Shown: piece by piece, positions 1 to 5,692 of the stretch
Layout of the letters: each line of letters starts with the position of its first letter
Position numbering within the stretch: the first letter of the stretch is position 1
Assembly: GCA_013152105.1 (NCBI GenBank)
Contig: JAADHA010000150.1
Span: 1-8,940, forward strand
DNA from: Oligoflexia bacterium
GTDB lineage: Bacteria > Myxococcota_A > UBA796 > UBA2385
DNA: 8,940 nt
Direction of reading: 5' to 3'
Notes under the pieces: model-generated
What the model was told of the DNA's origin: nothing
Seen by the model: only the letters and a program-made list of their open reading frames with translations
Database searches by the model: none
Program-made: the position numbers and the translations under genes

Positions 1-824
1 TGCGCGAGCGGCTGGCCACCCTGGGCAAGGACTTCGCCTCTGCCGTGCTGCTGATGGAGGACGGCCAGCCCGCGGCCGCCTGGACCGCGCTCTCGGCCTT
101 CGTCCAGGCCGAGCCCGCCGCTCGCTTCGAGCGTGCCCGCGCCGCCCTGGCGACCAACCAACTGGCCAAGGCCGCCAGCGACCTGGCGACAGTCGGTGAA
201 GTCTTCGGCCACCAGCGCATCGGCGCCATGCACACCGGGGTCACCTTGGTGCAGCTCTACGCGCAGCTCGGTCGGCAGCAAGACGCCCTCGACCTGTGCG
301 ACAAGCAACTGGCCCAGGAACGCGATGTCGCCATGGTCGCGGTCCGCGCCCACCTGCTCAGCGCCATGGACCGCCTGGAAGACGCGGAACAGGCCACACA
401 AGAAGCGCTGAAGCTGGCTGGAAAGGACCTCAACCTCTTCCGCCTGCTGGGCACCGTGCGGCTGCGTCGCGGCAACCGGCTCGGGGCGATGCAGGCGCTC
501 GAGGCCGGGCTCCGCGTCAACAACTGCAGCAACCCCATGAAGTGCGGCTTCAAGCCTCCCGACCTCCCCAGCTTGCGCCTGCTCGCCAGGCTCTACCTGG
601 AAGATCGTATCGATCCAAAGCGCGCCCATGAACTGGTCGAGATGCTGGGCGGCATGGTCCAGGAACCCACCTGGGACGACGCCTACCTGGCCGCCCTGGT
701 CGCGCGAAACGACGGGGAAACCGGTGCGGCCAAGCTCGCCGCTGGTCTGCGCGGCATGCTGACCGCGGATGACCCGCGCCTCGCCCTGATCGACCAGCAG
801 TTCCCCGCCCAGCTCACTGGATAA
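1..824 (+). CDS. TPR-like helical repeat protein, 5' end cut off by window edge
   Basis: The reading frame is open from the first complete codon (position 3) to TAA at 822-824, giving 273 visible residues, so the true start lies outside the window. The sequence is rich in Ala, Leu, Arg, Glu and Gln and forms repeated amphipathic helix pairs. The clearest repeat is around 351-520, where a segment with DRLEDAEQATQEAL is followed by one with RRGNRLGAMQALEAGL, the small/large residue spacing expected of tetratricopeptide repeats. No catalytic motif is visible, and a role as a protein-protein interaction scaffold is inferred from the fold alone. A short Cys-containing loop (NNCSNPMKCGFKPPD, about 519-563) interrupts the repeats and could be a structural insert or disulfide loop. 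The internal GTG at 45 is unlikely to be the real start because the coding pattern continues upstream. The gene converges on trmH with only 13 bases between stop codons. The specific function is unknown. Confidence 0.75.
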   Translation, partial: RERLATLGKDFASAVLLMEDGQPAAAWTALSAFVQAEPAARFERARAALATNQLAKAASDLATVGEVFGHQRIGAMHTGVTLVQLYAQLGRQQDALDLCDKQLAQERDVAMVAVRAHLLSAMDRLEDAEQATQEALKLAGKDLNLFRLLGTVRLRRGNRLGAMQALEAGLRVNNCSNPMKCGFKPPDLPSLRLLARLYLEDRIDPKRAHELVEMLGGMVQEPTWDDAYLAALVARNDGETGAAKLAAGLRGMLTADDPRLALIDQQFPAQLTG

Positions 825-837
825 GGACCGTCGCGTC

Positions 838-1488
838 TCAGCGCTGGAGCGGTCCCAGCGCCCCCCGCGCTCGGCGGCCCAGCTTGGCTTCTTCCTCGGC
901 CCGAAACCAGGCGTCGAAGAATGCTTGCTGGCGGTCTTCTGGCAGGTCGCCCGCGCCCACCAATAGCCGACGGCGCTCGGTGATCCGCTGCAAGACGCAG
1001 GCGGCCGCGACCGACACATTGAGCGACTCAGTCAGCCCCCGCATGGGCACCGTGACCGCCCCCTCGGCCAGGCGCCGCGCCACATCTGACACACCCGCGT
1101 GCTCGGCACCGAAGAGCACCGCCAGCGGGCGATCCACCGGCACCGTGTCCGGCGTCCAGGCGTTCTCGTCCAGGTCGGCCACGACGATGCGAAAGCCCTG
1201 TTCCGACAGCCCTTGCAGGCAGGTGCCGGTGTCGTCATGGCGATGGAGGACCAGCCAGCGCTCGGCGCCCCGGGCCGCGCCCTTGCTGGGTCGAAAGGGC
1301 CCCGTGACCATGTGGACATCGTGTACACCGAAGCCTTCGGCGCTGCGCAGCATGGCGCTGACATTGTGCCGGCGGTGGACGGCTTCCAGCACCACCGTCA
1401 CGCTGGCCAGGCGGCGGCGGAGGGCTGCGGCAACGCGCTGCATGCGGTCATCGCGGATCAGACCCAGCGGCGAGGGGTAGATGTCCAT
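838..1488 (-). CDS. trmH: TrmH/SpoU-family RNA 2'-O-ribose methyltransferase (probable tRNA Gm18)
   Basis: This 216-residue protein has all three SPOUT/SpoU knot motifs in order. Motif 1 is at about 41-55 (HNVSAMLRSAEGFGV, with N42 and the probable catalytic R48). Motif 2 is at about 125-133 (LFGAEHAGV, with E129). Motif 3 is at about 147-164 (VPMRGL.ESLNVSVAAAC), which forms the S-adenosylmethionine-binding trefoil knot. It would transfer a methyl group from SAM to a ribose 2'-OH. The motif-1 context and the C-terminal extension (LPEDRQQAFFDAWF, about 182-195) resemble TrmH, which makes Gm18 in the tRNA D-loop, more than the rRNA enzyme RlmB, but substrate cannot be proven from sequence. ATG at 1486-1488 was chosen; the in-frame ATG at 1441-1443 is the main alternative and would leave all motifs intact. 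Neither start has a good Shine-Dalgarno. A TAGACC hexamer six bases upstream suggests a leaderless start. It is divergent from the thioredoxin gene. Confidence 0.9.
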   Translation of the reverse strand: MDIYPSPLGLIRDDRMQRVAAALRRRLASVTVVLEAVHRRHNVSAMLRSAEGFGVHDVHMVTGPFRPSKGAARGAERWLVLHRHDDTGTCLQGLSEQGFRIVVADLDENAWTPDTVPVDRPLAVLFGAEHAGVSDVARRLAEGAVTVPMRGLTESLNVSVAAACVLQRITERRRLLVGAGDLPEDRQQAFFDAWFRAEEEAKLGRRARGALGPLQR

Positions 1489-1494
1489 TCGACC

Positions 1495-1500
1495 GGTCTA
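1495..1500 (-). promoter_or_regulatory. Candidate -10 element for trmH (TAGACC), leaderless configuration
   Basis: On the minus strand TAGACC is followed by six bases (GGTCGA) and then the trmH ATG. A -10 box at that distance would put the transcript start at or next to the start codon, which fits the absence of a Shine-Dalgarno. No convincing -35 is visible. This is a pattern-based guess supported by a similar arrangement at aat. Confidence 0.3.
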
Positions 1501-1548
1501 TCGTGACCTGCAGAGGCACGGGGTGGACCCGATGCTTTCGCCCCCCGT

Positions 1549-1554
1549 TAGGCT
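1549..1554 (+). promoter_or_regulatory. Candidate -10 element for the thioredoxin gene (TAGGCT)
   Basis: TAGGCT lies 26 bases before the GTG start at 1581. Transcription starting about seven bases downstream would leave a leader of roughly 20 bases that includes the GGAAGG ribosome binding site. TGGACC at 1524-1529, 19 bases upstream, is a weak -35 candidate. The region between the trmH and thioredoxin starts is only 92 bases, so the two divergent promoters would sit almost back to back. Confidence 0.35.
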
Positions 1555-1571
1555 ATTGCCCGTGCCATGCT

Positions 1572-1577
1572 GGAAGG
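1572..1577 (+). promoter_or_regulatory. Ribosome binding site deciding the GTG start at 1581
   Basis: GGAAGG ends three bases before GTG 1581. It favours this start over the more upstream in-frame ATG at 1503, which would add 26 residues rich in Cys, Arg and Pro that look non-coding. It also puts the membrane segment at the N-terminus, as expected for the family. Confidence 0.55.
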
Positions 1578-1580
1578 ACC

Positions 1581-2081
1581 GTGTTTCGTAAGCTCCATGT
1601 GCCTCGCTTCGTCCGAGACTACGCCTTGGTCGCGTTCATTGCGATGCTGGTAGTCGGCTGGTTCGCGCGTCGACCCGCCGCCCCGGTGTTCGATGGAGAC
1701 GCGCCTCCGATCCACCTGACCGGCACCGATGGGCAAACCTTCGACCTGGCGCAGCATATCGGCCAACCTGTGTTGTTGGTCTTCTGGGCCGAGTGGTGCG
1801 GGGTGTGCCAGACCCAGGTCAAGGACCTCAACCGCTTGCACGCCGACCGTGCGGATGTCGCCATCCTGGGCATCGCGGTGGATTCGGGGGACAACGATGC
1901 GGTCAAGATCCACGCCCGCAAGCACGGTATCGACTTTCCCGTCGCCGCCACCGTGCCCGGGGTCACCAAGGACTACCAGGTCAGTGCGCTGCCAACCAAC
2001 ATCTTCATCGACGCCCAAGGCAACGTCACCGACGCCGTCGTCGGCGCCCTGAACTACGCCGGCTTCCAGCAGCGCCTGTAG
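1581..2081 (+). CDS. ScsD/TlpA-like membrane-anchored thiol-disulfide oxidoreductase
   Basis: This 166-residue protein (GTG start) has an N-terminal signal-anchor at about 13-28 (DYALVAFIAMLVVGWF) followed by a thioredoxin fold facing the periplasm. The active site is WCGVC at 72-76 (C73, C76), preceded by a typical beta strand (PVLLVFWAE). The cis-proline is P138 in SALPTNIFID. The segment AVDSGDNDAVKIHARKHG followed by DFPV (about 99-121) closely matches the pattern of ScsD (suppressor of copper sensitivity D) and related TlpA/DsbE-like proteins, and the length matches that family. The likely role is reduction or isomerisation of disulfides in exported proteins, or protection against copper or oxidative damage, using electrons from a DsbD/ScsB-type membrane donor. 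No donor or other scs gene is in the window, so the specific pathway is unknown. The gene is monocistronic, divergent from trmH, and converges on aat with a 34-base gap. Confidence 0.85.
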   Translation: MFRKLHVPRFVRDYALVAFIAMLVVGWFARRPAAPVFDGDAPPIHLTGTDGQTFDLAQHIGQPVLLVFWAEWCGVCQTQVKDLNRLHADRADVAILGIAVDSGDNDAVKIHARKHGIDFPVAATVPGVTKDYQVSALPTNIFIDAQGNVTDAVVGALNYAGFQQRL

Positions 2082-2115
2082 TTTGGTTCCAGCGAATCCC
2101 CGATCTTTGGCATGC

Positions 2116-2820
2116 CTATACCGCGGGGTCGAAGTCGGGATCGAAGGACCAGGCAATCGCTGTCCGGTCTTGCGAGATCAGCCCCTTGATCAGGTCGAGG
2201 TAGCGACCACGCGACAGATAGTTGGCCCCGAAGCGTTCGAGGTGGCGGGTGTGGACCTGGCAGTCGATGACGCCGTAATCCCACGCATGGAGCTGACGGA
2301 CCAGCCACACAAAGGCGACCTTTGACGCGTTGGGAGCCAGGGCGAACATGCTCTCGCCCGAAAAGAGCTTTCCCAGTCCGATCCCATACAGACCGCCCAC
2401 CAGCTTGTCTTGGCTCCAGGACTCGACGCTGTGGGCGAAACCCGCGGCGTGGAGCTGGTTGTATGCCTGTTCCATGTCGTCCGTGATCCAGGTGCCAGCC
2501 TGTCCGGGTCGCTGGCGTTCCTTGCAGCCGCGCACCACGTCGGCAAAGGCCGTGTCCAGGGTGACCCGGTAGTCGCCGCGGCGCACGATCTTCTTCAGGC
2601 TGCGCTGGACCTTCAACTGGTCGGGGAAGAGGACATAGCGAGGATCCGGCGAGAACCACAAGATCGGCTGACCCTGGCTGTACCAGGGGAAGATCCCATT
2701 GGCGTAGCCCAGCAGCAGGCGCCTGGGGTGCAGATCCCCGCCAATGCCCAGCAGGCCATCGGGTTCGGCCAGGGAGGGGCGCGGAAAGATGTGTTCGTCT
2801 GGGATCCGGTACACGGGCAC
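2116..2820 (-). CDS. aat: Leucyl/phenylalanyl-tRNA--protein transferase
   Basis: Aat transfers Leu or Phe from aminoacyl-tRNA to the N-terminal Arg or Lys of proteins, making them substrates for ClpS/ClpAP in the bacterial N-end-rule pathway; it is cytoplasmic. Family signatures are clear and in order: PDGLLGIGGDL (20-30), NGIFPWYSQGQPILWFSPDP (41-60), GTWIT (109-113), HSVESW (130-135), LVGGLYGI (140-147), FSGESMF (153-159), NASKVAF (164-170) and IDCQ (185-188). With a GTG start at 2818-2820 the protein is 234 residues, the length of E. coli Aat, and W111, F153, E156, D186 and Q188 fall at the same numbers as the E. coli active-site residues. That alignment is why this start was chosen. The frame is open back to a GTG at 2899-2901, but those 27 extra residues do not look like the family. 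No Shine-Dalgarno precedes either GTG; a TAGGCT hexamer seven bases upstream suggests a leaderless mRNA. Confidence 0.96.
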   Translation of the reverse strand: MPVYRIPDEHIFPRPSLAEPDGLLGIGGDLHPRRLLLGYANGIFPWYSQGQPILWFSPDPRYVLFPDQLKVQRSLKKIVRRGDYRVTLDTAFADVVRGCKERQRPGQAGTWITDDMEQAYNQLHAAGFAHSVESWSQDKLVGGLYGIGLGKLFSGESMFALAPNASKVAFVWLVRQLHAWDYGVIDCQVHTRHLERFGANYLSRGRYLDLIKGLISQDRTAIAWSFDPDFDPAV

Positions 2821-2827
2821 GGCCGGC

Positions 2828-2833
2828 AGCCTA
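2828..2833 (-). promoter_or_regulatory. Candidate -10 element for aat (TAGGCT), leaderless configuration
   Basis: On the minus strand GGTTAGGCT is followed by GCCGGCC and then the GTG that best fits the Aat N-terminus. The spacing places the expected transcript start at about the first base of the start codon. It is the same hexamer as upstream of the thioredoxin gene. No clear -35 is visible. Confidence 0.35.
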
Positions 2834-2905
2834 ACCGAGATGGCGGGGCTGGGCAGGGCTGCGGAAAGGGCACCAACGCTCCCCTCGCGCTTCGCCTGCA
2901 CCGGC

Positions 2906-2911
2906 TACATT
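2906..2911 (+). promoter_or_regulatory. Candidate -10 element for the PLP/GMC operon (TACATT)
   Basis: TACATT is one of few AT-containing hexamers in this GC-rich divergent region and matches the TAnnnT pattern. Transcription starting near 2918 would give a leader of about 16 bases containing GGAG and then ATG 2934. No -35 is recognisable. The 113 bases between the aat and operon starts (2821-2933) hold both candidate promoters and nothing else I can identify. Confidence 0.25.
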
Positions 2912-2925
2912 GCACGCCCGGAGCC

Positions 2926-2929
2926 GGAG
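2926..2929 (+). promoter_or_regulatory. Ribosome binding site for ATG 2934
   Basis: GGAG lies four bases before ATG 2934, and a second GGAG at 2920-2923 lies ten bases before it. These favour ATG 2934 over the start eight codons upstream at 2910, which has no such signal. Confidence 0.5.
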
Positions 2930-2933
2930 CAGC

Positions 2934-4574
2934 ATGCAGCAGGATCGCGAGCCCACGACCGCTGGCGGCGACGGCTTGCCCTGGGCTGGGCCGCGCCTTG
3001 GCTGGCCCCTGGATCCGAGCCCGGTCCGAGACGCTCCAGAACTAGCGTCCAAGCTTGGTCTGCTGGCTCTGCACTTCAAGCGGGACGATCTGATCGAGCC
3101 GCTGTGCGGGGGCAGCAAGATCCGCAAGCTCGACGCGATCTTGGCCAGCGACCCTTACAAGGACGCGCCCGGTTGGGCCAGCATTGGGGCCATCGGCTCG
3201 GGCCACCTCGTGGCGCTCTCTCTGGCGGCCCAGGCCCTGGGGCGTCGCCTGGACGCCTATGTCTTCGACGAACCGGACAGCCCGGGGGTACGCCAGAACC
3301 TGGCAGCCCTGGTTTGCACCGGCGCGACTGTTCACGACGCCTCCTCGCGGACCGCCCTGGCGATGCGACACCCCGGCCTGGTGCTGGGCGGCACGGTCGG
3401 TGGCCTGCGGGTCGTTCCCCCCGGCGCCACCTGCGGGCTCGGCATGGTGGGCATGGCGCGAGCGGCGGTCGAGCTGGCGCGGCAGGTGGCGGCTGGGCTG
3501 CTCGAAGCGCCCGATGTGATCGTGCTTCCCTGGGGCTCGGGTGGCTGCGCGACCGGCTTGTTGTGCGGGCTGGAGCTGGCCGGGCTGAGGAAGACGCGGG
3601 TACACGCTGTCTGCGTGGTGGAACGGGTGTTTTCCATGCGTTGGATGGTCGGGATGCGGATCCGACAGCTCCGGGCTGCCCTGGGCGACGCGGCTCCGTC
3701 CTTCGCGAAGATCGGGCGCCGGCTGGTGATCGATCGTTCCCAACTGGGTCGGGGCTACGGCCATCCCACCGAACAGAGCCTCGCGGCCACCTTGGCGCTC
3801 GGTGACCTCGGAATCGCCGCCGAGCCCGTCTACAGCGGCAAGGCCTGGGCTGCCTTGTTGGCTTCCGCCGCCCACATGAAGGGCCAGCGAGTCCTGTTCT
3901 GGGTGACTCCCCACGGTCCCCTGCCGCCGCCGGATCCGGACTGGATGGACCGCCTGCCGGTCGGCCTGCGCCGCCGCCTCGACGCTTCCAAGGGCAGCAG
4001 TAGCCGTCGCCGCTTGCTGAAGGGGGTCGTCGCCTCGGGCCTCGCGTTGGGTCTCGGCGCCGGTCTGGGTGTGCGGCTGAACGGGTACAGTGGCATGGAG
4101 CACTGGGCGGGAGGGGCCCTCTCCCGGCGCGAGGCCCTGGTCGTGGCTGCCTTCGCCCAGTCCCTGCTTCCCGACACTCCTGGCGACCCGCTGCCGGTTC
4201 CAGTCCAGCAGCTCGCGCTTCACGTGGACCGGCTGGTTGTCGGGCTCCCCGCCAGCCTTCAGCGTGAGATCCACGCGCTCCTGGTCTTGGTGGAGCACGG
4301 CACGCTGGGTGGTGGCCACCTGCTGCGCAGCACTCGCCTCTCCGCGGCCCAGCGCCTGGATCTGGTCTTGAACCTGGCCAGCGCCCCCTGGCCGGCGCCC
4401 GCGGCGTGGCGCGGCATCCGGGATCTGTGCATGCTCGCGCTCTGGCAGGATCCCCGAACCTGGGCGTCCATTGGCTATGACGGCCCCACGATCGACCGCG
4501 TGCCCGGCCCGGTCGGTCGCTATGACGCGCTGGTGGCACCCACCGGCACCTTGCCCCAGGGGGTCTCGCCATGA
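2934..4574 (+). CDS. Fusion protein: PLP fold-II enzyme (ACC deaminase/D-cysteine desulfhydrase-like) + internal Tat-like segment + gluconate 2-dehydrogenase subunit 3-like domain
   Basis: This is one uninterrupted 546-residue ORF with three parts. Residues about 25-330 resemble the ACC deaminase/D-cysteine desulfhydrase family. GGSKIRKL carries the probable PLP lysine K62, GSGH is at 88-91 where the family has SNH, the phosphate loop is GSGGC at 201-205, and GYGHPTEQ (Y275) and EPVYSGKA (Y300) hold the two conserved tyrosines. Residues about 355-380 read SSSRRRLLKG followed by a Gly/Ala/Leu hydrophobic stretch, a good match to a twin-arginine signal or membrane anchor but in mid-protein. Residues about 397-518 resemble the small subunit of gluconate 2-dehydrogenase: LSRREALVVAAFAQSLLP at the start and a terminal W.SIGYDGP. 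That domain normally partners a GMC flavoprotein, and one follows immediately with an ATGA overlap, implying translational coupling. An in-frame ATG at 3945 could produce the Tat-like part as a separate 209-residue protein. The PLP substrate is unknown; deamination of a small amino acid is plausible. Domain assignment is by motif recognition. Confidence 0.8.
   Translation: MQQDREPTTAGGDGLPWAGPRLGWPLDPSPVRDAPELASKLGLLALHFKRDDLIEPLCGGSKIRKLDAILASDPYKDAPGWASIGAIGSGHLVALSLAAQALGRRLDAYVFDEPDSPGVRQNLAALVCTGATVHDASSRTALAMRHPGLVLGGTVGGLRVVPPGATCGLGMVGMARAAVELARQVAAGLLEAPDVIVLPWGSGGCATGLLCGLELAGLRKTRVHAVCVVERVFSMRWMVGMRIRQLRAALGDAAPSFAKIGRRLVIDRSQLGRGYGHPTEQSLAATLALGDLGIAAEPVYSGKAWAALLASAAHMKGQRVLFWVTPHGPLPPPDPDWMDRLPVGLRRRLDASKGSSSRRRLLKGVVASGLALGLGAGLGVRLNGYSGMEHWAGGALSRREALVVAAFAQSLLPDTPGDPLPVPVQQLALHVDRLVVGLPASLQREIHALLVLVEHGTLGGGHLLRSTRLSAAQRLDLVLNLASAPWPAPAAWRGIRDLCMLALWQDPRTWASIGYDGPTIDRVPGPVGRYDALVAPTGTLPQGVSP
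3945..4574 (+). other. Possible internally initiated product: Tat-signal small subunit (209 aa)
   Basis: ATG 3945 lies in frame just after the end of the PLP domain. Starting here gives an N-terminus with basic residues (MDRLPVGLRRRLDASKG), then SSSRRRLLK and a hydrophobic core: exactly the layout of a twin-arginine signal on a gluconate 2-dehydrogenase subunit 3-like protein. The weak point is the ribosome binding site, because only scattered GGA triplets precede the ATG. It would resolve the conflict of an export signal inside a cytoplasmic enzyme. This is inference. Confidence 0.35.
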
Positions 4575-5692
4575 TCTACGACGCGTCCCGCTTGCCTCTC
4601 CCCCTGCGACTGTCGGCGGACCTGGTGGTGATCGGATCCGGTGCGGGCGGCATGCCCGTGGCGACGCTCTGCGCAGAGGCCGGCCTGTCGGTCGTGGTAC
4701 TGGAAGCGGGCGGCTTCGTGCCTCCCGACGCCATGAACCAGCGCGAAGAGCGCATGCTGCCGGAGTTGCTCCTGGACAGTGGCGGTCAGGTCACGGTGGA
4801 CAAGGCCGTGCGGATCCACCAGGGTCGCGCGGTGGGTGGTTCCACTGTTCACAATATCAACCTCTGCAAGCGCATCCCCGACCAGATCCTGCGCGAGTGG
4901 CAGCGGACCCGTGGCCTGGAGCACCTGCCTCTACAGCGCTGGGCGGCGCTCTACGACGAAGTTGAACAGACCATCCAGGTCTCGGCCGTGCCCCGTGCCC
5001 GTTGGAACCGGCACAACCGGATCCTAGAGGCTGGCTGCAACGCGCTGGGCTGGCCAGGCGGGGGGCTGTCGCACAACCGGACCGGCTGCATCGGCAGCGG
5101 CTTCTGCGAACTGGGTTGTGCCTATGACGCCAAGAACAATGCTTGCAAGGTCTTCCTGCCGCGCCTGGTGGCCGCCGGTGGCCAGGTACTGTCACGGGTC
5201 CGGGCCACGCGCGTCCTGACCGAGGGGGGCCGCGCCGTGGGGGTCGATGCCGTGGCCGTCGACCCGGTTGATGGGCACCCCCTGGGCTCGGTCTCGCTCA
5301 CCGCCCCCAGGGTCTGTGTGTCCGCCTCGGCGACCGACACGCCCGCCCTGCTGCTGCGCTCGGGCCTGCCCGATCCTGGTGGCGAGACCGGTCAGCACCT
5401 GCGGGTCCACCCCGCGCTCATCGCGGCCGGGATCTTTGAAGAACCCGTGCGTGCCTGGCAGGGCATCCCCCAGACCTACGAGTGTACCGAGCTGCTGGAC
5501 TTCAGCGCGGCGGCTGGTGGCGGTGACAAGCCGGGCAGCCGAATCTGGATCGTGCCGGCCTTCGCCCACCCCATGGGCACCGCCACCATGCTGCCCGGCT
5601 ACGGCAAGGCGCACCGAGAGAGCATGCAGCGCTACGACCATATGCGGCATGTTGCACGACCGGACGGCGGGGCGGGTCAGCGCGTACGGTGA
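4571..5692 (+). CDS. GMC oxidoreductase, N-terminal FAD-binding part (interrupted by frameshift)
   Basis: This is the first part of a glucose-methanol-choline family flavoprotein that oxidises an alcohol or related substrate. The Rossmann FAD motif is at 19-48 (VVIGSGAGG, then VVVLEAGG with E45). The second FAD signature is GRAVGGSTVHN (85-95). A Cys-rich segment, C-x5-C-x3-C-x8-C (C173, C179, C183, C192), matches the C..C..GC..AK signature of long-chain alcohol oxidase-type GMC proteins. GQHLRVHP (274-281) is the usual active-site region. Homology runs to QRYDHM at about residue 358 (base 5644); the last 15 residues to TGA 5690-5692 are out of frame and unrelated. The missing C-terminal domain follows in the next frame (to 6095), so with one base skipped the protein is about 507 residues, normal for the family. 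The start ATG overlaps the upstream stop (ATGA). The upstream small-subunit domain is its expected partner, and electrons would go to a quinone or cytochrome not encoded here. Confidence 0.85.
   Translation: MIYDASRLPLPLRLSADLVVIGSGAGGMPVATLCAEAGLSVVVLEAGGFVPPDAMNQREERMLPELLLDSGGQVTVDKAVRIHQGRAVGGSTVHNINLCKRIPDQILREWQRTRGLEHLPLQRWAALYDEVEQTIQVSAVPRARWNRHNRILEAGCNALGWPGGGLSHNRTGCIGSGFCELGCAYDAKNNACKVFLPRLVAAGGQVLSRVRATRVLTEGGRAVGVDAVAVDPVDGHPLGSVSLTAPRVCVSASATDTPALLLRSGLPDPGGETGQHLRVHPALIAAGIFEEPVRAWQGIPQTYECTELLDFSAAAGGGDKPGSRIWIVPAFAHPMGTATMLPGYGKAHRESMQRYDHMRHVARPDGGAGQRVR
5639..5651 (+). other. +1 frameshift site inside the GMC oxidoreductase
   Basis: Reading CAT ATG, then skipping C5645, then GGC ATG TTG CAC GAC joins YDHM to GMLHDRTAGRV without loss, as expected of an intact GMC protein. 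The net change is one extra base or two missing bases; a lost CG from an original CGCGGC is equally possible. The site has no homopolymer run and no prfB-like CUU-UGA-C slippery sequence, so programmed frameshifting is not obvious. It is either a genuine mutation or a sequencing error. Confidence 0.75.

Noticed and set aside
1503..1580. Longer start for the thioredoxin gene at ATG 1503
   Set aside because: The added residues are Cys/Arg/Pro-rich and unlike a signal region. GGAAGG before GTG 1581 and the position of the membrane segment favour the shorter form.
2821..2901. 27-residue extension of aat to the GTG at 2901
   Set aside because: The family N-terminus aligns at the GTG at 2820, which gives exactly 234 residues and E. 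coli numbering of active-site residues. No ribosome binding site supports the longer form.
2744..3805. 353-codon plus-strand frame overlapping the PLP domain
   Set aside because: Arg/Gly/Pro-rich translation with no motifs, overlapping aat and the PLP gene out of frame. It also ends inside the PLP domain, whose homology continues in the other frame.
3042..4572. Long open frames on the minus strand opposite the PLP fusion gene (3042-4319 and 3076-4572)
   Set aside because: Their translations are dominated by Arg, Pro, Gly, Ala and His, with no recognisable motifs. They are antisense shadows expected in GC-rich coding DNA; the plus strand here has clear family motifs throughout.
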